Assembly: GCA_024695545.1 (NCBI GenBank)
Contig: JAILHZ010000169.1
Coordinates: 1 to 49,491 of the forward strand
Reading direction: 5' to 3'
Length of the DNA stretch: 49,491 nucleotides
Source of the DNA: Clostridiales bacterium
GTDB lineage: Bacteria; Bacillota_A; Clostridia; Saccharofermentanales; Saccharofermentanaceae
Part shown: piece by piece, positions 1 to 8,967 of the stretch
How positions within the stretch are numbered: position 1 is the stretch's first letter
Layout of the letters: every line of letters begins with the position of its first letter
Notes under the pieces: generated by a model
The model's input: only the letters and a program-made list of their open reading frames with translations
Database searches by the model: none
Told to the model about the DNA's origin: nothing
Made by a program: the position numbers and the translations under genes

Positions 1-966
1 GATCTCCGCCTGCTCGAGACCCGGAACGGACTGTGCGAGCTCGTTATGGTCCACCAGTACGACCTTCTTTCTTCTCGGACGGAGGAGGTGGAATCTCGCG
101 AGCGTTCCGATGACCTTGTTGTTTTCATCGAGAACCGGATAACTTCTGAAACGGCTCTTCAGGACGACTTCTTTAACATCGTCGATGTAGTTGTCGAGGT
201 GAAAGCACTGGATCTCGCCGGTGTAGCAGGCCCTCGAGATCGGGAGCGCCTGGTAGATGAGCTTGGCTGCCTTGCTGGCATCAAGAGGCGTGGAGATCAC
301 GCATGTGTTTGTCTTCTCGGAGAACCAGGACGGGTCGACGTCGGTCTGGCAGAGGATCAGGCAGTTGACGCCGATCTCAAGCGCGCGCTTGACCATGTCC
401 GGCTGGTTGCCGCAGAAGACGATGGAATCCTTAGAAGAGAACAGGAGGTTCTCGTTGTTCTGCGGAAGTGCGATGCAGATCTCGCCGGAGATGGAATCCG
501 TGGTGGTATCGCATTCGTTGACGATCCGGCCTTCCAGAACGCTTAAGAGGTTAAACAGAGGAAGGTTGTCGATATTCGGGTTGTTGATCGTCTCCATGTT
601 GTAGGAGGCGATATCGCCGGAAGAGAGTGTTCCGTAAAGCGTGCCATCTTCGTTGATGACTGGGATGACGGAGATCTTGCCCTCGGACATCGTTCTCCAT
701 GCTTTATCGAGAGTGACCTGGGCATTCAGTGCCGGCGGCGTATCGAAGTCCAGATCCTGCACCTGGGTTCTGACATCTCTGATACGAAGCGGTGTCTCAA
801 ATCCGAATCGGGTGAGCATACGCTTGGTCTCGTCGCTCAGGTGGTCGAGACGGGCGGCGATGTAATCCTTCTCGCCGAGCGCGTGCTTCAGCGCCGCATA
901 TGCCATCGCAGATACGACGGTATCGGTATCCGGGTTCTTATGACCAACAACATAGATCTCGCTCAT
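1..966 (-). CDS. ppaC: Manganese-dependent inorganic pyrophosphatase with CBS/DRTGG insert, C-terminus cut off
   Basis: Reading the minus strand from ATG at 966 gives 322 residues open to the window edge, so the C-terminus (most of the DHHA2 domain) is missing. The N-terminus holds the DHH-phosphoesterase signature GHKNPDTDT, whose His and Asp residues bind Mn2+ in family II pyrophosphatases. Two CBS-type segments follow (around residues 70-125 and 250-300) with a DRTGG-like region between them, and the second metal motif VLVDHNE appears near residue 305. In this subfamily the CBS pair binds adenine nucleotides and regulates hydrolysis of PPi to phosphate in the cytoplasm. A weak ribosome binding site (GAAGGT) precedes the start. 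It is the upstream neighbour of nothing visible here; the 90-base gap to the GH43 gene carries one copy of the iterated AAAAGCAC octamer. Identification is firm; only the 3' end is unseen. Confidence 0.9.
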   Translation of the reverse strand, partial: MSEIYVVGHKNPDTDTVVSAMAYAALKHALGEKDYIAARLDHLSDETKRMLTRFGFETPLRIRDVRTQVQDLDFDTPPALNAQVTLDKAWRTMSEGKISVIPVINEDGTLYGTLSSGDIASYNMETINNPNIDNLPLFNLLSVLEGRIVNECDTTTDSISGEICIALPQNNENLLFSSKDSIVFCGNQPDMVKRALEIGVNCLILCQTDVDPSWFSEKTNTCVISTPLDASKAAKLIYQALPISRACYTGEIQCFHLDNYIDDVKEVVLKSRFRSYPVLDENNKVIGTLARFHLLRPRRKKVVLVDHNELAQSVPGLEQAEI

Positions 967-1055
967 ATGTGTGTACCTTCATTCTTCCAGTATTCCTTGG
1001 CAAAAGCACCTGTACCGTATTTTGGTTGGCGTGCCCTGCCGGTTTCAACTATCTA

Positions 1056-2540
1056 TCAGACCTTAAACAGCATGCCGAACAGATCGAAGAGGTTTCTTCC
1101 GTCCATGTAGTGTCCGCCCCAGCCCTTGTACTGGCTCTCGACGAGCAGATAGATGGCGTGCTTGCCGGAAAGACCCTCGACATCTGCAGTTACGACCTTG
1201 CAGTCCGGAGTAAACTTTACGGAGCCGATCTCATGTCCTTCACGGGACAGACCGAACTTGCCGGTGTAATCGGAAGAGGAGAATTCCTCGAGGAGCTTGC
1301 CGCTGAATCCGTAGACCTTTGAAGATGTATCCTCGAGTGCGGCTTTCTTCGCCTCGGCATCCGGCTCATCCGGGTAGATCGGGCGCGCATACTTCTTCAC
1401 GGCATCCATCGGAACGCCGTCCGCGAAGATATGGATGGTACCGCTCATGTAGCAGTTATCGAGCTTGAGCTGGCACTTCATGGCGCTGCCGGAATGGGAA
1501 CCGAAGTCGAAGTATTTGAATCCGATGACGGAACCTGCGGTGATCTTGGTGATGCACTGCTCAAAGGAGTTTCTCTCGGTGATCGTTGCGCCCTCGGTAA
1601 GTACGCAGGCCATCTGCGGGTTGGTGACGCGGTAGGGATTGAGGATATCCTCGAAGCCCTGGGAAGTCATCTCCGCCTGGGTAAAGGTGCCGTCTTCCTT
1701 AAGTTCGAGCTTATCAACGCAGCCGACACGGCTCATGATGGAGCCGTTGGTCATCTTGTGATAGAAGACGACCCACTGATCGCCGACTTTGGCAACCGAT
1801 CCGTGATCGTTTCCGCCCGGATAATCGCAGCCGGAATCGATGAGCGTGCCCTTATATTCAAAAGGACCCGTCGGGGAATCGGATACTGCATAGACCAGCT
1901 GGCTCGTCGGCTCAGCGGAAGAGTAGATCATGTAGTACTTGCCGTTGATCTTGCGGGGAGAGCATGCCTCGAAGAAGTTAAACGGCGCAGTGTTCGGGAT
2001 GATGTCCATCTTGAATGATCCGTCGATCACTTCGTACATATTGTCCGGATTTACCTCGAACATGTAAGAACGGAGGAATCCGCAGTAGACATATACACGT
2101 CCGTCATCGTCGACGAGCGTGCCCGGATCGATGAAGATGCCGCCGTCCGGGTGATTCTCGATATTGTGCTTATAGCGGGAAAGGAGCTTGAACGGTCCTT
2201 CCGGTTTATCGGCAACGGCAACGCAGCCCGGTGCGTTCTGGATATATGCGTAAAGATAGTATTTGCCGTCCTTTTCAACAACGTCCGGTGCGAAGAGGCG
2301 TCCGTCCGTCCAGTCGGTATCGGACGGGTGACCCGGGAAGTCGCGTGTGGCAAATGCAATGCCGTGGGATGTCCAGTTGGTCGGATCGGAAACCGGTGCG
2401 GACCATACTTTCAGACAGAAGTCGCAGAATTCGTCTGTATCCGGGTTGTCGTGTGAGCCGTAGATATAGATGCGGTCGCCGAATACTCTCGGTTCACCGT
2501 CCGGAATGTGTTCCCACATAGGGAGATATGGATTTGCCAT
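1056..2540 (-). CDS. Glycoside hydrolase family 43 (arabinofuranosidase/xylosidase type), cytoplasmic
   Basis: A 494-residue protein that starts MANPYLPMWEHIPDGEPRVF and has no signal peptide, so it should act inside the cell on imported oligosaccharides. The first about 310 residues are a five-bladed GH43 propeller: the start has YIYGSHD (candidate catalytic base Asp region), FAPDVV supplies the pKa-modulating Asp, and FFEACSPRKINGKYY supplies the acid Glu. NDHGSVAKVGDQWVVFYHK is a typical last blade. Residues about 320-494 form a separate region that looks like a beta-sandwich module (CBM6-like, inferred from length and pattern only). Family members release arabinose or xylose from arabinoxylan and arabinan fragments; which bond is cut cannot be told from sequence. 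It is transcribed divergently from the CmpB-like gene, and the shared 152-base gap contains mirrored extended -10 elements. RBS GGAAT lies just upstream of ATG 2540. Confidence 0.85.
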   Translation of the reverse strand: MANPYLPMWEHIPDGEPRVFGDRIYIYGSHDNPDTDEFCDFCLKVWSAPVSDPTNWTSHGIAFATRDFPGHPSDTDWTDGRLFAPDVVEKDGKYYLYAYIQNAPGCVAVADKPEGPFKLLSRYKHNIENHPDGGIFIDPGTLVDDDGRVYVYCGFLRSYMFEVNPDNMYEVIDGSFKMDIIPNTAPFNFFEACSPRKINGKYYMIYSSAEPTSQLVYAVSDSPTGPFEYKGTLIDSGCDYPGGNDHGSVAKVGDQWVVFYHKMTNGSIMSRVGCVDKLELKEDGTFTQAEMTSQGFEDILNPYRVTNPQMACVLTEGATITERNSFEQCITKITAGSVIGFKYFDFGSHSGSAMKCQLKLDNCYMSGTIHIFADGVPMDAVKKYARPIYPDEPDAEAKKAALEDTSSKVYGFSGKLLEEFSSSDYTGKFGLSREGHEIGSVKFTPDCKVVTADVEGLSGKHAIYLLVESQYKGWGGHYMDGRNLFDLFGMLFKV

Positions 2541-2629
2541 GAGATGATTCCTTTCTTTCTCCGAAGAATCGGGGCGCGGGAACGCGTTTCGGACTCTCGG
2601 GAGATCACGCTTTATTAAAGATTACCGAT

Positions 2630-2663
2630 ATTATAGCAAATATGCTCTGATAAATGCTATAAT
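2630..2663. promoter_or_regulatory. Divergent promoters whose extended -10 elements form an inverted repeat
   Basis: ATTATAGCA (2630-2638) and TGCTATAAT (2655-2663) are perfect 9-base inverted copies. Each reads as an extended -10 element, TGnTATAAT, one facing left toward the GH43 gene and one facing right toward the CmpB-like gene at 2693. No good -35 hexamer is evident for either, which is common for extended -10 promoters. The symmetry may simply come from two good promoters or may also serve as an operator. Confidence 0.6.
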
Positions 2664-2692
2664 CTAAAAGATTGTAAAAAGGGGATCTTATT

Positions 2693-3757
2693 ATGCATTT
2701 TTATCCGTTTTTGGATTCATACTGTATGTTCTTCATCTATGCGGTCATCGGATGGGTGCTCGAAGTCATCTACTATGGCTACGATGAAGGACGTTTTATC
2801 AACCGCGGATTCTTAAACGGGCCGCTGTGTCCGGTCTATGGTATCGGTTTTTACGGCGTTATCCTCCTTCTCCAGCCGATCTCATATAACTTTTTCCTCC
2901 TGTTCTTCGGCGCTGCGTTTATCTGCACATTCGTCGAGTTCTGGGCAGGATTTATCCTCTACAAGATCTTCGAGATGCGCTGGTGGGACTACAGAAATGA
3001 GAAGTATAACTTCATGGGATTTATCTGTCCGAAGTTTACCATGTACTGGGGCATCGCCTGCTCTTTCGGCATGTATGTGCTCCATCCGACGACCCTGTGG
3101 GTCCTCCACCACAACTACGAGATCACCAAGATCATTGTCCTTTTGATCTGCACGGTCATTCTGCTTTGCGACATCATCGTGACGGTGACGACGCTCTTCG
3201 GTATCAAGAAGCGTCTCGGTTTCCTGACCGGTATCTCCGGCGAGATGAAAGTGCTTTCGGATAAGGTGGGCGGCACGATCTACGGCGGTGTGGATGCCGT
3301 GATGACGAAGAGTGAGCCGACACGCCAGAACTATAATGCATGGCGCGAGCTTTATTCGATGAACCGTAAGGAGGAGAAGGAGCTGGCCCGCCGTCACCGT
3401 GCCGAGGAAAAAGCACTTTTCGGCAGCATGATGCCGAAGATCCGTCCGTCGCAGCTGAACCCGAAGAAGGCGATCGCTGCCAAAGCTTCCGCGATGGTCA
3501 AGTCACTCAAGGCGCCGGAACTCCGTATTCTCCGCAATGTTTACCTGAACGTGGGTGAGTACGGCAAGTCGGCCTTCGATACGCTTGTGCGCCTGATGCC
3601 GTTCCCGAAGAGACCTTCCGAGAGTGGCGGAACTGCAGACATGGAGGATGCGGAAGAATCACTCGTGATCGCGGATGAGAAAAGCCTTCTTGAAGGTGCT
3701 GCGGTAGCCGTTGCGGAAGAGCCTGCCGGAAATCAGGAAGAAACCGCCGAAAAGTAG
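2693..3757 (+). CDS. CmpB-like putative ABC-transporter membrane protein (PF06541 type)
   Basis: 354 residues. The first about 170 residues contain five or six hydrophobic segments with the signature of the 'putative ABC-transporter type IV' family: MFFIYAVIGWVLEVIYY, then NRGFLNGPLCPVYGIG, then EFWAGFILYKIF with RWWDYRNEKYNFMGFICP. These small polytopic proteins are common in Clostridia; a true transport role has not been proved for them. The remaining about 185 residues are basic and soluble (RKEEKELARRHRAEEKALF), then acidic at the end, and probably lie in the cytoplasm. Start ATG 2693 is preceded by AAAAAGGGGATC. No ATP-binding partner is adjacent, so the transporter name should be taken as a family label. 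An octamer copy sits in the coding sequence at 3409-3416 as a near palindrome AAAAGCACTTTT. Confidence 0.75.
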   Translation: MHFYPFLDSYCMFFIYAVIGWVLEVIYYGYDEGRFINRGFLNGPLCPVYGIGFYGVILLLQPISYNFFLLFFGAAFICTFVEFWAGFILYKIFEMRWWDYRNEKYNFMGFICPKFTMYWGIACSFGMYVLHPTTLWVLHHNYEITKIIVLLICTVILLCDIIVTVTTLFGIKKRLGFLTGISGEMKVLSDKVGGTIYGGVDAVMTKSEPTRQNYNAWRELYSMNRKEEKELARRHRAEEKALFGSMMPKIRPSQLNPKKAIAAKASAMVKSLKAPELRILRNVYLNVGEYGKSAFDTLVRLMPFPKRPSESGGTADMEDAEESLVIADEKSLLEGAAVAVAEEPAGNQEETAEK

Positions 3758-3860
3758 TTTTCAAACTTTATTTATATTATTATCTGTGGTATCCTTAACG
3801 TAGTTTTTTCGGGGGGATATGTCGCTGGCCAACATCCAGTTCCAGTAAGATAACGGATAC

Positions 3861-4814
3861 ATGAAACACCTTTTTATCGTCAATCCGCGTGCGGGTAAAG
3901 AAAAAGAGAATATCTCTGTGCGTGTCCGCGAGTATATCGCTGCCCATCCGGAAATGGGTGCCCTCGTTTTTAATACTGAATATGTCGGTCATGAGACCGT
4001 GCTTGTCGGCAGACTCTGCCATATCTTCGAAGATGAGACCATACGCCTTTATATCTGCGGCGGTTCCGGTACGCTTTGCCGTGCGATCAGCGGCATTCCG
4101 AACTTCTCGATGGTCGAGGTCGCGTTTTTCCCCTGCGGCATGACGAACGACATCCTCAAGGTCTTTGACGGCGAGCAGGAACCGTTCTCGAATCTTTCCA
4201 ATCTCGTCAACGGAACTCCGATGTATCTCGATATTCTGGATTTCGGTTTTGGAAAAGCAATGAATTTCTGTTCGGTCGGCTACGAAGCCCGTGTTGCGGA
4301 GGACGTCAATGCCCTTGGCCGTGTCTCCATCGGCGGAACGAGGATCCCGTATCAGATGGCGATCATTAAGAACACGGTGTCCTTTGTTAATGCGCAGTAT
4401 ACCATCATCGCAGACGGGCAGGAGATCACGGGAAGAAAGACATCGATCACCGCATTTAACGGCATCGTCTATGGCGGTTCTTTCTCTCCGATACCGAATG
4501 CATGTCCCGTGAACGGCAGAATGAAGCTGATGCTGTGCGATGCGCCGTCGACGCTGTCGATCCTGCCGAACCTTAAGCATATACGTAAGGGTCAGCTTGA
4601 TAAGATTGGCAAAGCCGTTCATGTGATGGATGTCTCCGAGGTTTCCGTAAAGACTCCCGAAAAGAAGAAAAAGATGTACTTTACTGCGGATGGGGAGACT
4701 TTTGAGATGGATGAGCATAACAAGTCGCTTTCGCTTCGTGTACTGCCGACAACGCTGAAGTTTGTCGTTCCGTCCGGTGTGTCACTGAAAGAACAGTGCA
4801 GAGAAGGAGAGTAA
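3861..4814 (+). CDS. Diacylglycerol-kinase-family protein with altered GGDGT motif
   Basis: 317 residues with the two-domain plan of bacterial lipid kinases (DgkB/YegS/LCB5 family): N-terminal FIVNPRAGKEKE, then the nucleotide loop, then a C-terminal beta-sandwich ending VYFTADGETFEMDEH-like (KMYFTADGETFEMDEHNK). Family members phosphorylate diacylglycerol or related lipids at the membrane. The invariant GGDGT loop reads GGSGT here (residues 67-71, Ser69 in place of Asp), and the next conserved loop, normally GTxNDFA, reads CGMTNDIL. Loss of that Asp inactivates characterised relatives, so this may be a lipid-binding pseudoenzyme or have changed specificity. It ends two bases before the hybrid kinase start, so the two are translationally coupled, which suggests a membrane-lipid sensing or signalling role. 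The start has only a weak ribosome binding site. Confidence 0.75.
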   Translation: MKHLFIVNPRAGKEKENISVRVREYIAAHPEMGALVFNTEYVGHETVLVGRLCHIFEDETIRLYICGGSGTLCRAISGIPNFSMVEVAFFPCGMTNDILKVFDGEQEPFSNLSNLVNGTPMYLDILDFGFGKAMNFCSVGYEARVAEDVNALGRVSIGGTRIPYQMAIIKNTVSFVNAQYTIIADGQEITGRKTSITAFNGIVYGGSFSPIPNACPVNGRMKLMLCDAPSTLSILPNLKHIRKGQLDKIGKAVHVMDVSEVSVKTPEKKKKMYFTADGETFEMDEHNKSLSLRVLPTTLKFVVPSGVSLKEQCREGE

Positions 4815-4816
4815 CT

Positions 4817-7546
4817 ATGCTGCTTGAAAAGAAAGATGCACAGAGGATCCTGCTTCTCATCTATTTCGTAACCTGCGTATTCTTCATGATCCTGTCGGCC
4901 AATGCCGAAGAGTATCCTGAATTCTTCAATATTTTCTGTATCACAACACCGGTCGTAGCGATCCTTCTGACCCATATCTCGAAGGATAACTACAAGTTCC
5001 AGATGTATATGATGACGACGCTCTATCTGTTGATCGTCGTGCTTTACGGCATATATTACAAGAACCCCGGAACCCTGCAGGACGGCTTTATGACCGTTGC
5101 CTGCGTCATCTCACTGTACTTTGACTTCAGCGCGAACCTGTACTGCCTGATCTTCACGGCGATGTACTATGCGTTCTGGATGGTCTATGACTACACGCTC
5201 CTGACGTGGATGAGTACGCCGCAGGAGCTGATGGTACGTATCCTGCTCCTGATCATCGCGCAGGTATTCCTGATGGCGCTCGTATCCTTCATTAACCGGT
5301 CGAAGCAGACACTCGTCCAGAAATCCCAGAGTACGGAAGATCTTCTCCAGATCGTTGAGATCAAGAAGAAGGAAGCAGTTGCTGCTTCCCAGACGAAGGC
5401 GGACTTTCTCGCAAGCATGTCCCATGAGATCAGAACCCCGATGAACGCGATCGTCGGTATGACCGAGATGATCCTTCGAGATGACATCAACCCCGGTGTC
5501 CGTGAAAATGCCCGTAACATCAAGAGCGCTGGTAATGCGCTCCTTGCAATCGTTAACGATATCCTCGACTTCAGTAAGATTGAGTCCGGTAAGATGGAGA
5601 TCATCAACGTACGCTATCAGCTGACATCGGTCGTTAACGATATCATCAATATCATCACCGTCCGTATGCAGGATAAAAACCTCGATCTGGTGGTCAATAT
5701 CGATCCGCACATCCCGAGCGAGCTTGTCGGTGACGAGATCCGTATCCGTCAGATCCTTCTGAATCTCCTGAACAACGCGGTGAAGTTCACATCCCAGGGC
5801 CATATCACCCTGAAGGTCGCATATCAGCCGGTATCAAGCGATATGTGCCTGCTGCACTTCGATGTATCTGATACCGGTATGGGTATCCGCCCGGAGGATA
5901 AGCAGAGACTGTTCGGTTCGTTCCAGCGTCTCGATACCCGCCAGAACCGTGCGGTCGAGGGAACGGGTCTCGGTCTTTCGATCTGTAAGCGCCTCATGGA
6001 TCTCATGGGCGGTACGATCTCCGTGGAGAGTGAATACGGAAAGGGAAGTACGTTCTCTTTCGAGCTTCACCAGTATATTGCCAAGCAGAAACCGATGGCG
6101 AGTGTTCTCGAGAAGAAGAAAGAGCACGTCCTCTACTTCGATGAGAAGGCGATCTACAGAGATCAGGCCAGACTCGATCTTCAGCGTCTTGGCGTATCAG
6201 CACGTTTCGCATCGGCGCCGCGTGACCTTGATCCTGCTTCCAATGCCTACTATTCCTACTTCTTCGTTAGTAAGCCGATGTTCGATGAATTCTCGCACGA
6301 GATCCGTGAGTTCTGCAGTTCTCACGGTAATCCGAAGGTCGTTCTCATGTTCGATAAGAATGAACTTTCGACAGGTTATAAGGACGTTCTGGTCGTCCGC
6401 CGTCCGGTCTACTCGGCGGTATTTGCGTCAGTCCTGACCGAGAAGCCGATCGAGTCGCTCGAGTCGGATGAATTCCAGGAGACATTCATCGCGCCTGAGG
6501 CGAAGATCCTCGTCGTCGATGATAACGCCGTCAATCTTAAGGTCGTAAAAGGACTTCTCGAGCCGTATCAGATGCATGTATTTACTGCCGGTTCCGGTAA
6601 GCAGTGCATCGAGATGTTACGAGACGGACAGAGATTCGATATGATCTACATGGACCACATGATGCCCGATCTCGACGGTATCGATACACTCCGTATCATC
6701 CGCCAGATGGACGATGAGTATTTCCGCACCGTACCGGTCGTTGCGCTCACGGCGAACGCGGTAAGCGGTGTTCGTGAAATGTTCTTTAAAGAAGGTTTCC
6801 AAGACTATGTAAGTAAGCCGATCGAGCTTGCCCAGCTGGAGAAATCCTTGAAGAGCAACCTGCCTGCCGAGATGATCATCCGCAAGCAGCATACCGTGGC
6901 CAGTGCTCCGCACTTCGGCGAAGGCGATGTACAGCTTCGCGGCGTAGACTGCAGCAAGGGTCTCCTGAACTGCGGCAATAACATGGATAACTATATCAGC
7001 CTGCTGAAGGTCGTTTATGAGGATGGTCTGATCAAGATCGACCGTCTGCGCGAGCTGGCAGCGGCAAAGGATTATGCCGGATATGGTATTGAAGCGCACG
7101 CCCTGAAGAGTGTGGCTGCATCCATCGGTGCGATGGATCTTTCCGCGATGGCGAAGGATCACGAGTTCGCCAACTACGACGGACGCTTCCAGTTCATCGA
7201 CGCGAATTACGAAGACCTTTTGTCCTCGTATCAGTCACTTCTTGATGATATCGGACTTGAACTCCGTGCCCGCGGTGTCATCAAGCTGCCGAACGATTCG
7301 CTGAATGCAGAGGATGAAGCTCCGAAGCTTCCGATCACGGAGAATGAACTGAGACAGGCTCTGATCAATATCCGCAACAGTGTCGAGGATTTCGATCAGG
7401 ATTCTGCCCTGCAGACACTCGAGTGGCTTATGAACTTCGAAATGGGTCCGGACGTCGAGCTGGGACTGAAGAGAACAAGAAACTACTTAAGCGACTTCCA
7501 GTATGACGAAGCTGCCGAAAGCCTGAATAATCTTTTAGGAGAATGA
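4817..7546 (+). CDS. Hybrid histidine kinase with receiver and Hpt domains
   Basis: I place the start at ATG 4817 (909 residues): AGAAGGAGA lies directly upstream and it begins two bases after the preceding stop; a GTG at 4796 would put the overlap inside that gene. Residues about 10-165 contain six membrane segments with little outside the membrane. HisKA follows with SHEIRTPMNAIVGM (His203 phosphorylated), then HATPase_c (about 295-415; NLLNNAVKF, DTGMGI, GTGLGLSICKRL). Residues about 433-545 look like a degenerate receiver without a phospho-Asp. A true receiver (ILVVDDNAVNLK, YMDHMMPDLDG, Asp613) and an Hpt domain (EAHALKSVAASIGA, His761) complete a BarA-like phosphorelay. The last about 110 residues are helical and unassigned. 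The GGDEF response regulator starts four bases downstream and is the obvious acceptor. Confidence 0.9.
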   Translation: MLLEKKDAQRILLLIYFVTCVFFMILSANAEEYPEFFNIFCITTPVVAILLTHISKDNYKFQMYMMTTLYLLIVVLYGIYYKNPGTLQDGFMTVACVISLYFDFSANLYCLIFTAMYYAFWMVYDYTLLTWMSTPQELMVRILLLIIAQVFLMALVSFINRSKQTLVQKSQSTEDLLQIVEIKKKEAVAASQTKADFLASMSHEIRTPMNAIVGMTEMILRDDINPGVRENARNIKSAGNALLAIVNDILDFSKIESGKMEIINVRYQLTSVVNDIINIITVRMQDKNLDLVVNIDPHIPSELVGDEIRIRQILLNLLNNAVKFTSQGHITLKVAYQPVSSDMCLLHFDVSDTGMGIRPEDKQRLFGSFQRLDTRQNRAVEGTGLGLSICKRLMDLMGGTISVESEYGKGSTFSFELHQYIAKQKPMASVLEKKKEHVLYFDEKAIYRDQARLDLQRLGVSARFASAPRDLDPASNAYYSYFFVSKPMFDEFSHEIREFCSSHGNPKVVLMFDKNELSTGYKDVLVVRRPVYSAVFASVLTEKPIESLESDEFQETFIAPEAKILVVDDNAVNLKVVKGLLEPYQMHVFTAGSGKQCIEMLRDGQRFDMIYMDHMMPDLDGIDTLRIIRQMDDEYFRTVPVVALTANAVSGVREMFFKEGFQDYVSKPIELAQLEKSLKSNLPAEMIIRKQHTVASAPHFGEGDVQLRGVDCSKGLLNCGNNMDNYISLLKVVYEDGLIKIDRLRELAAAKDYAGYGIEAHALKSVAASIGAMDLSAMAKDHEFANYDGRFQFIDANYEDLLSSYQSLLDDIGLELRARGVIKLPNDSLNAEDEAPKLPITENELRQALINIRNSVEDFDQDSALQTLEWLMNFEMGPDVELGLKRTRNYLSDFQYDEAAESLNNLLGE

Positions 7547-7550
7547 CATC

Positions 7551-8921
7551 GTGGATAGAACGAAGACAATTCTGGTCGTAGATGACAGTAAAGCAAACCT
7601 TACGCTCGCGAAGCAGGCGCTTGACGAGTATTATCAGGTCAATCTGGTCACGTCCGGACAGATGGCGCTGCGCTTTCTGGAGAAGAGACTGCCGGATCTG
7701 ATCCTGCTGGATATCAACATGCCGGAGATGGATGGACTGGAGACACTGCGCCAGATGCGCATGATCCATGAATACAAAGACATACCGGTGATTTTTCTGA
7801 CGGCAAGAACAGACCCGGAGACTGAGGTAGAATGCCTGAAACTCGGTGCGGCTGACTTTATCGGTAAGCCTTTCGTCCCGCAGGTCATGAGAAGCCGTGT
7901 CGCGAGAACACTGGAACTTGAAGAGTTCCGAAGACTCGCCGAGAAGAGAGCGAAGAGATTTGAGAGCATCGCTTCGAAAGACCCGATGACCGGACTTTGG
8001 AACCGTTCCTATCTTACCCAGAAGATCGAGGTCGCTCTTGCCAAGGGCATCAGCGCCGCATATATGATCGTCGACGTCGACCACTTTAAGAGCGTTAACG
8101 ATAAGCTCGGACACATCGTGGGTGACCAGGTATTGAACCGCCTTGCGCACATGATGATCGAGTTTTTCCCGGATGACAGCGTCGGTCGTCTCGGCGGCGA
8201 CGAGTTCGTTATCTTTATCGAGAATCCGCCGGGAACCGAGGAACTGTCTTCCCGTATCCGTGTATTCCAGGATGCCGTCAATGAGGACCTTAAGGAGGCC
8301 ACGAACGGTATCGCGACACTGTCGATCGGTATCGCGCTGGCACCGCAGGACGGCAACACCATGGACTCCCTGTACGATAAGGCCGACCGTGCGCTCTATG
8401 TTGTAAAGAAAGAGGGAAGAAACAGCTTCCGATTCTATGATTCGACACTGCCGTCAAAGCAGGCCAAGCTCGAGCGTCCGGAAGCCATCGAGATGAATAT
8501 CCGTACACTGATGCAGCAGCTCAAGGAGCCGGGTACGATCCGCGGTGCCTACTGGCAGGATTACGAGCCGTTCCTGGCGATCTTCCGCTTTATCGAGCGT
8601 ATGATGGCCAGATCTGAGCAGACTTTCTGCGTTATGCTTGCAACACTTCTTGACGCCGAGGGCAATATGCTTGACCCGAAGATCCTCGAACCCGCCATGG
8701 ATGTGCTTTTCACGGCGATCCAGGATACGCTTCGAAAGGGCGATGTATTTACGAAGTTCAGCGGCGCCCAGTACATCATTATGCTGCCTTCCGCGAAAGC
8801 CGAGAGCGGCGCGAAGATCGCATGTGACCGTCTGCAGAGAAGATTTGACACGATCAACTTCGATCCGGATGTCGTCTTAAAACTCGATCTGACCATGATG
8901 GATATGGTCGAGCGCGCGTAA
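7551..8921 (+). CDS. Response regulator with GGDEF domain (diguanylate cyclase)
   Basis: 456 residues from a GTG start at 7551, with TAGGAGA eight bases upstream and a 4-base gap from the hybrid kinase. The receiver domain (1-120) has ILVVDDSKANL, phospho-acceptor Asp54 in LILLDINMP, Thr in FLTART and Lys in GKPF. The GGDEF domain (about 145-295) keeps DPMTGLWNR, DVDHFKSVND and an intact GGDEF at 215-219, so it should make cyclic di-GMP from GTP. The RxxD inhibitory site that normally stands five residues before GGDEF is absent. Residues about 310-456 look like a second, degenerate GGDEF-type fold (IERMMARSEQTFCVML, DVFTKFSGAQYIIMLP) with no active-site motif. Phosphate from the kinase's Hpt domain most likely activates the cyclase. 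Confidence 0.88.
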   Translation: MDRTKTILVVDDSKANLTLAKQALDEYYQVNLVTSGQMALRFLEKRLPDLILLDINMPEMDGLETLRQMRMIHEYKDIPVIFLTARTDPETEVECLKLGAADFIGKPFVPQVMRSRVARTLELEEFRRLAEKRAKRFESIASKDPMTGLWNRSYLTQKIEVALAKGISAAYMIVDVDHFKSVNDKLGHIVGDQVLNRLAHMMIEFFPDDSVGRLGGDEFVIFIENPPGTEELSSRIRVFQDAVNEDLKEATNGIATLSIGIALAPQDGNTMDSLYDKADRALYVVKKEGRNSFRFYDSTLPSKQAKLERPEAIEMNIRTLMQQLKEPGTIRGAYWQDYEPFLAIFRFIERMMARSEQTFCVMLATLLDAEGNMLDPKILEPAMDVLFTAIQDTLRKGDVFTKFSGAQYIIMLPSAKAESGAKIACDRLQRRFDTINFDPDVVLKLDLTMMDMVERA

Positions 8922-8967
8922 TTATGGTAAAATCTATAAGTTATATGTTTCACTTGGAGGCAGAAAA

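Noticed and set aside
8922..8967. T-box leader before serS
   Set aside because: Only 46 bases separate serS from the preceding gene, far too short for a T-box.
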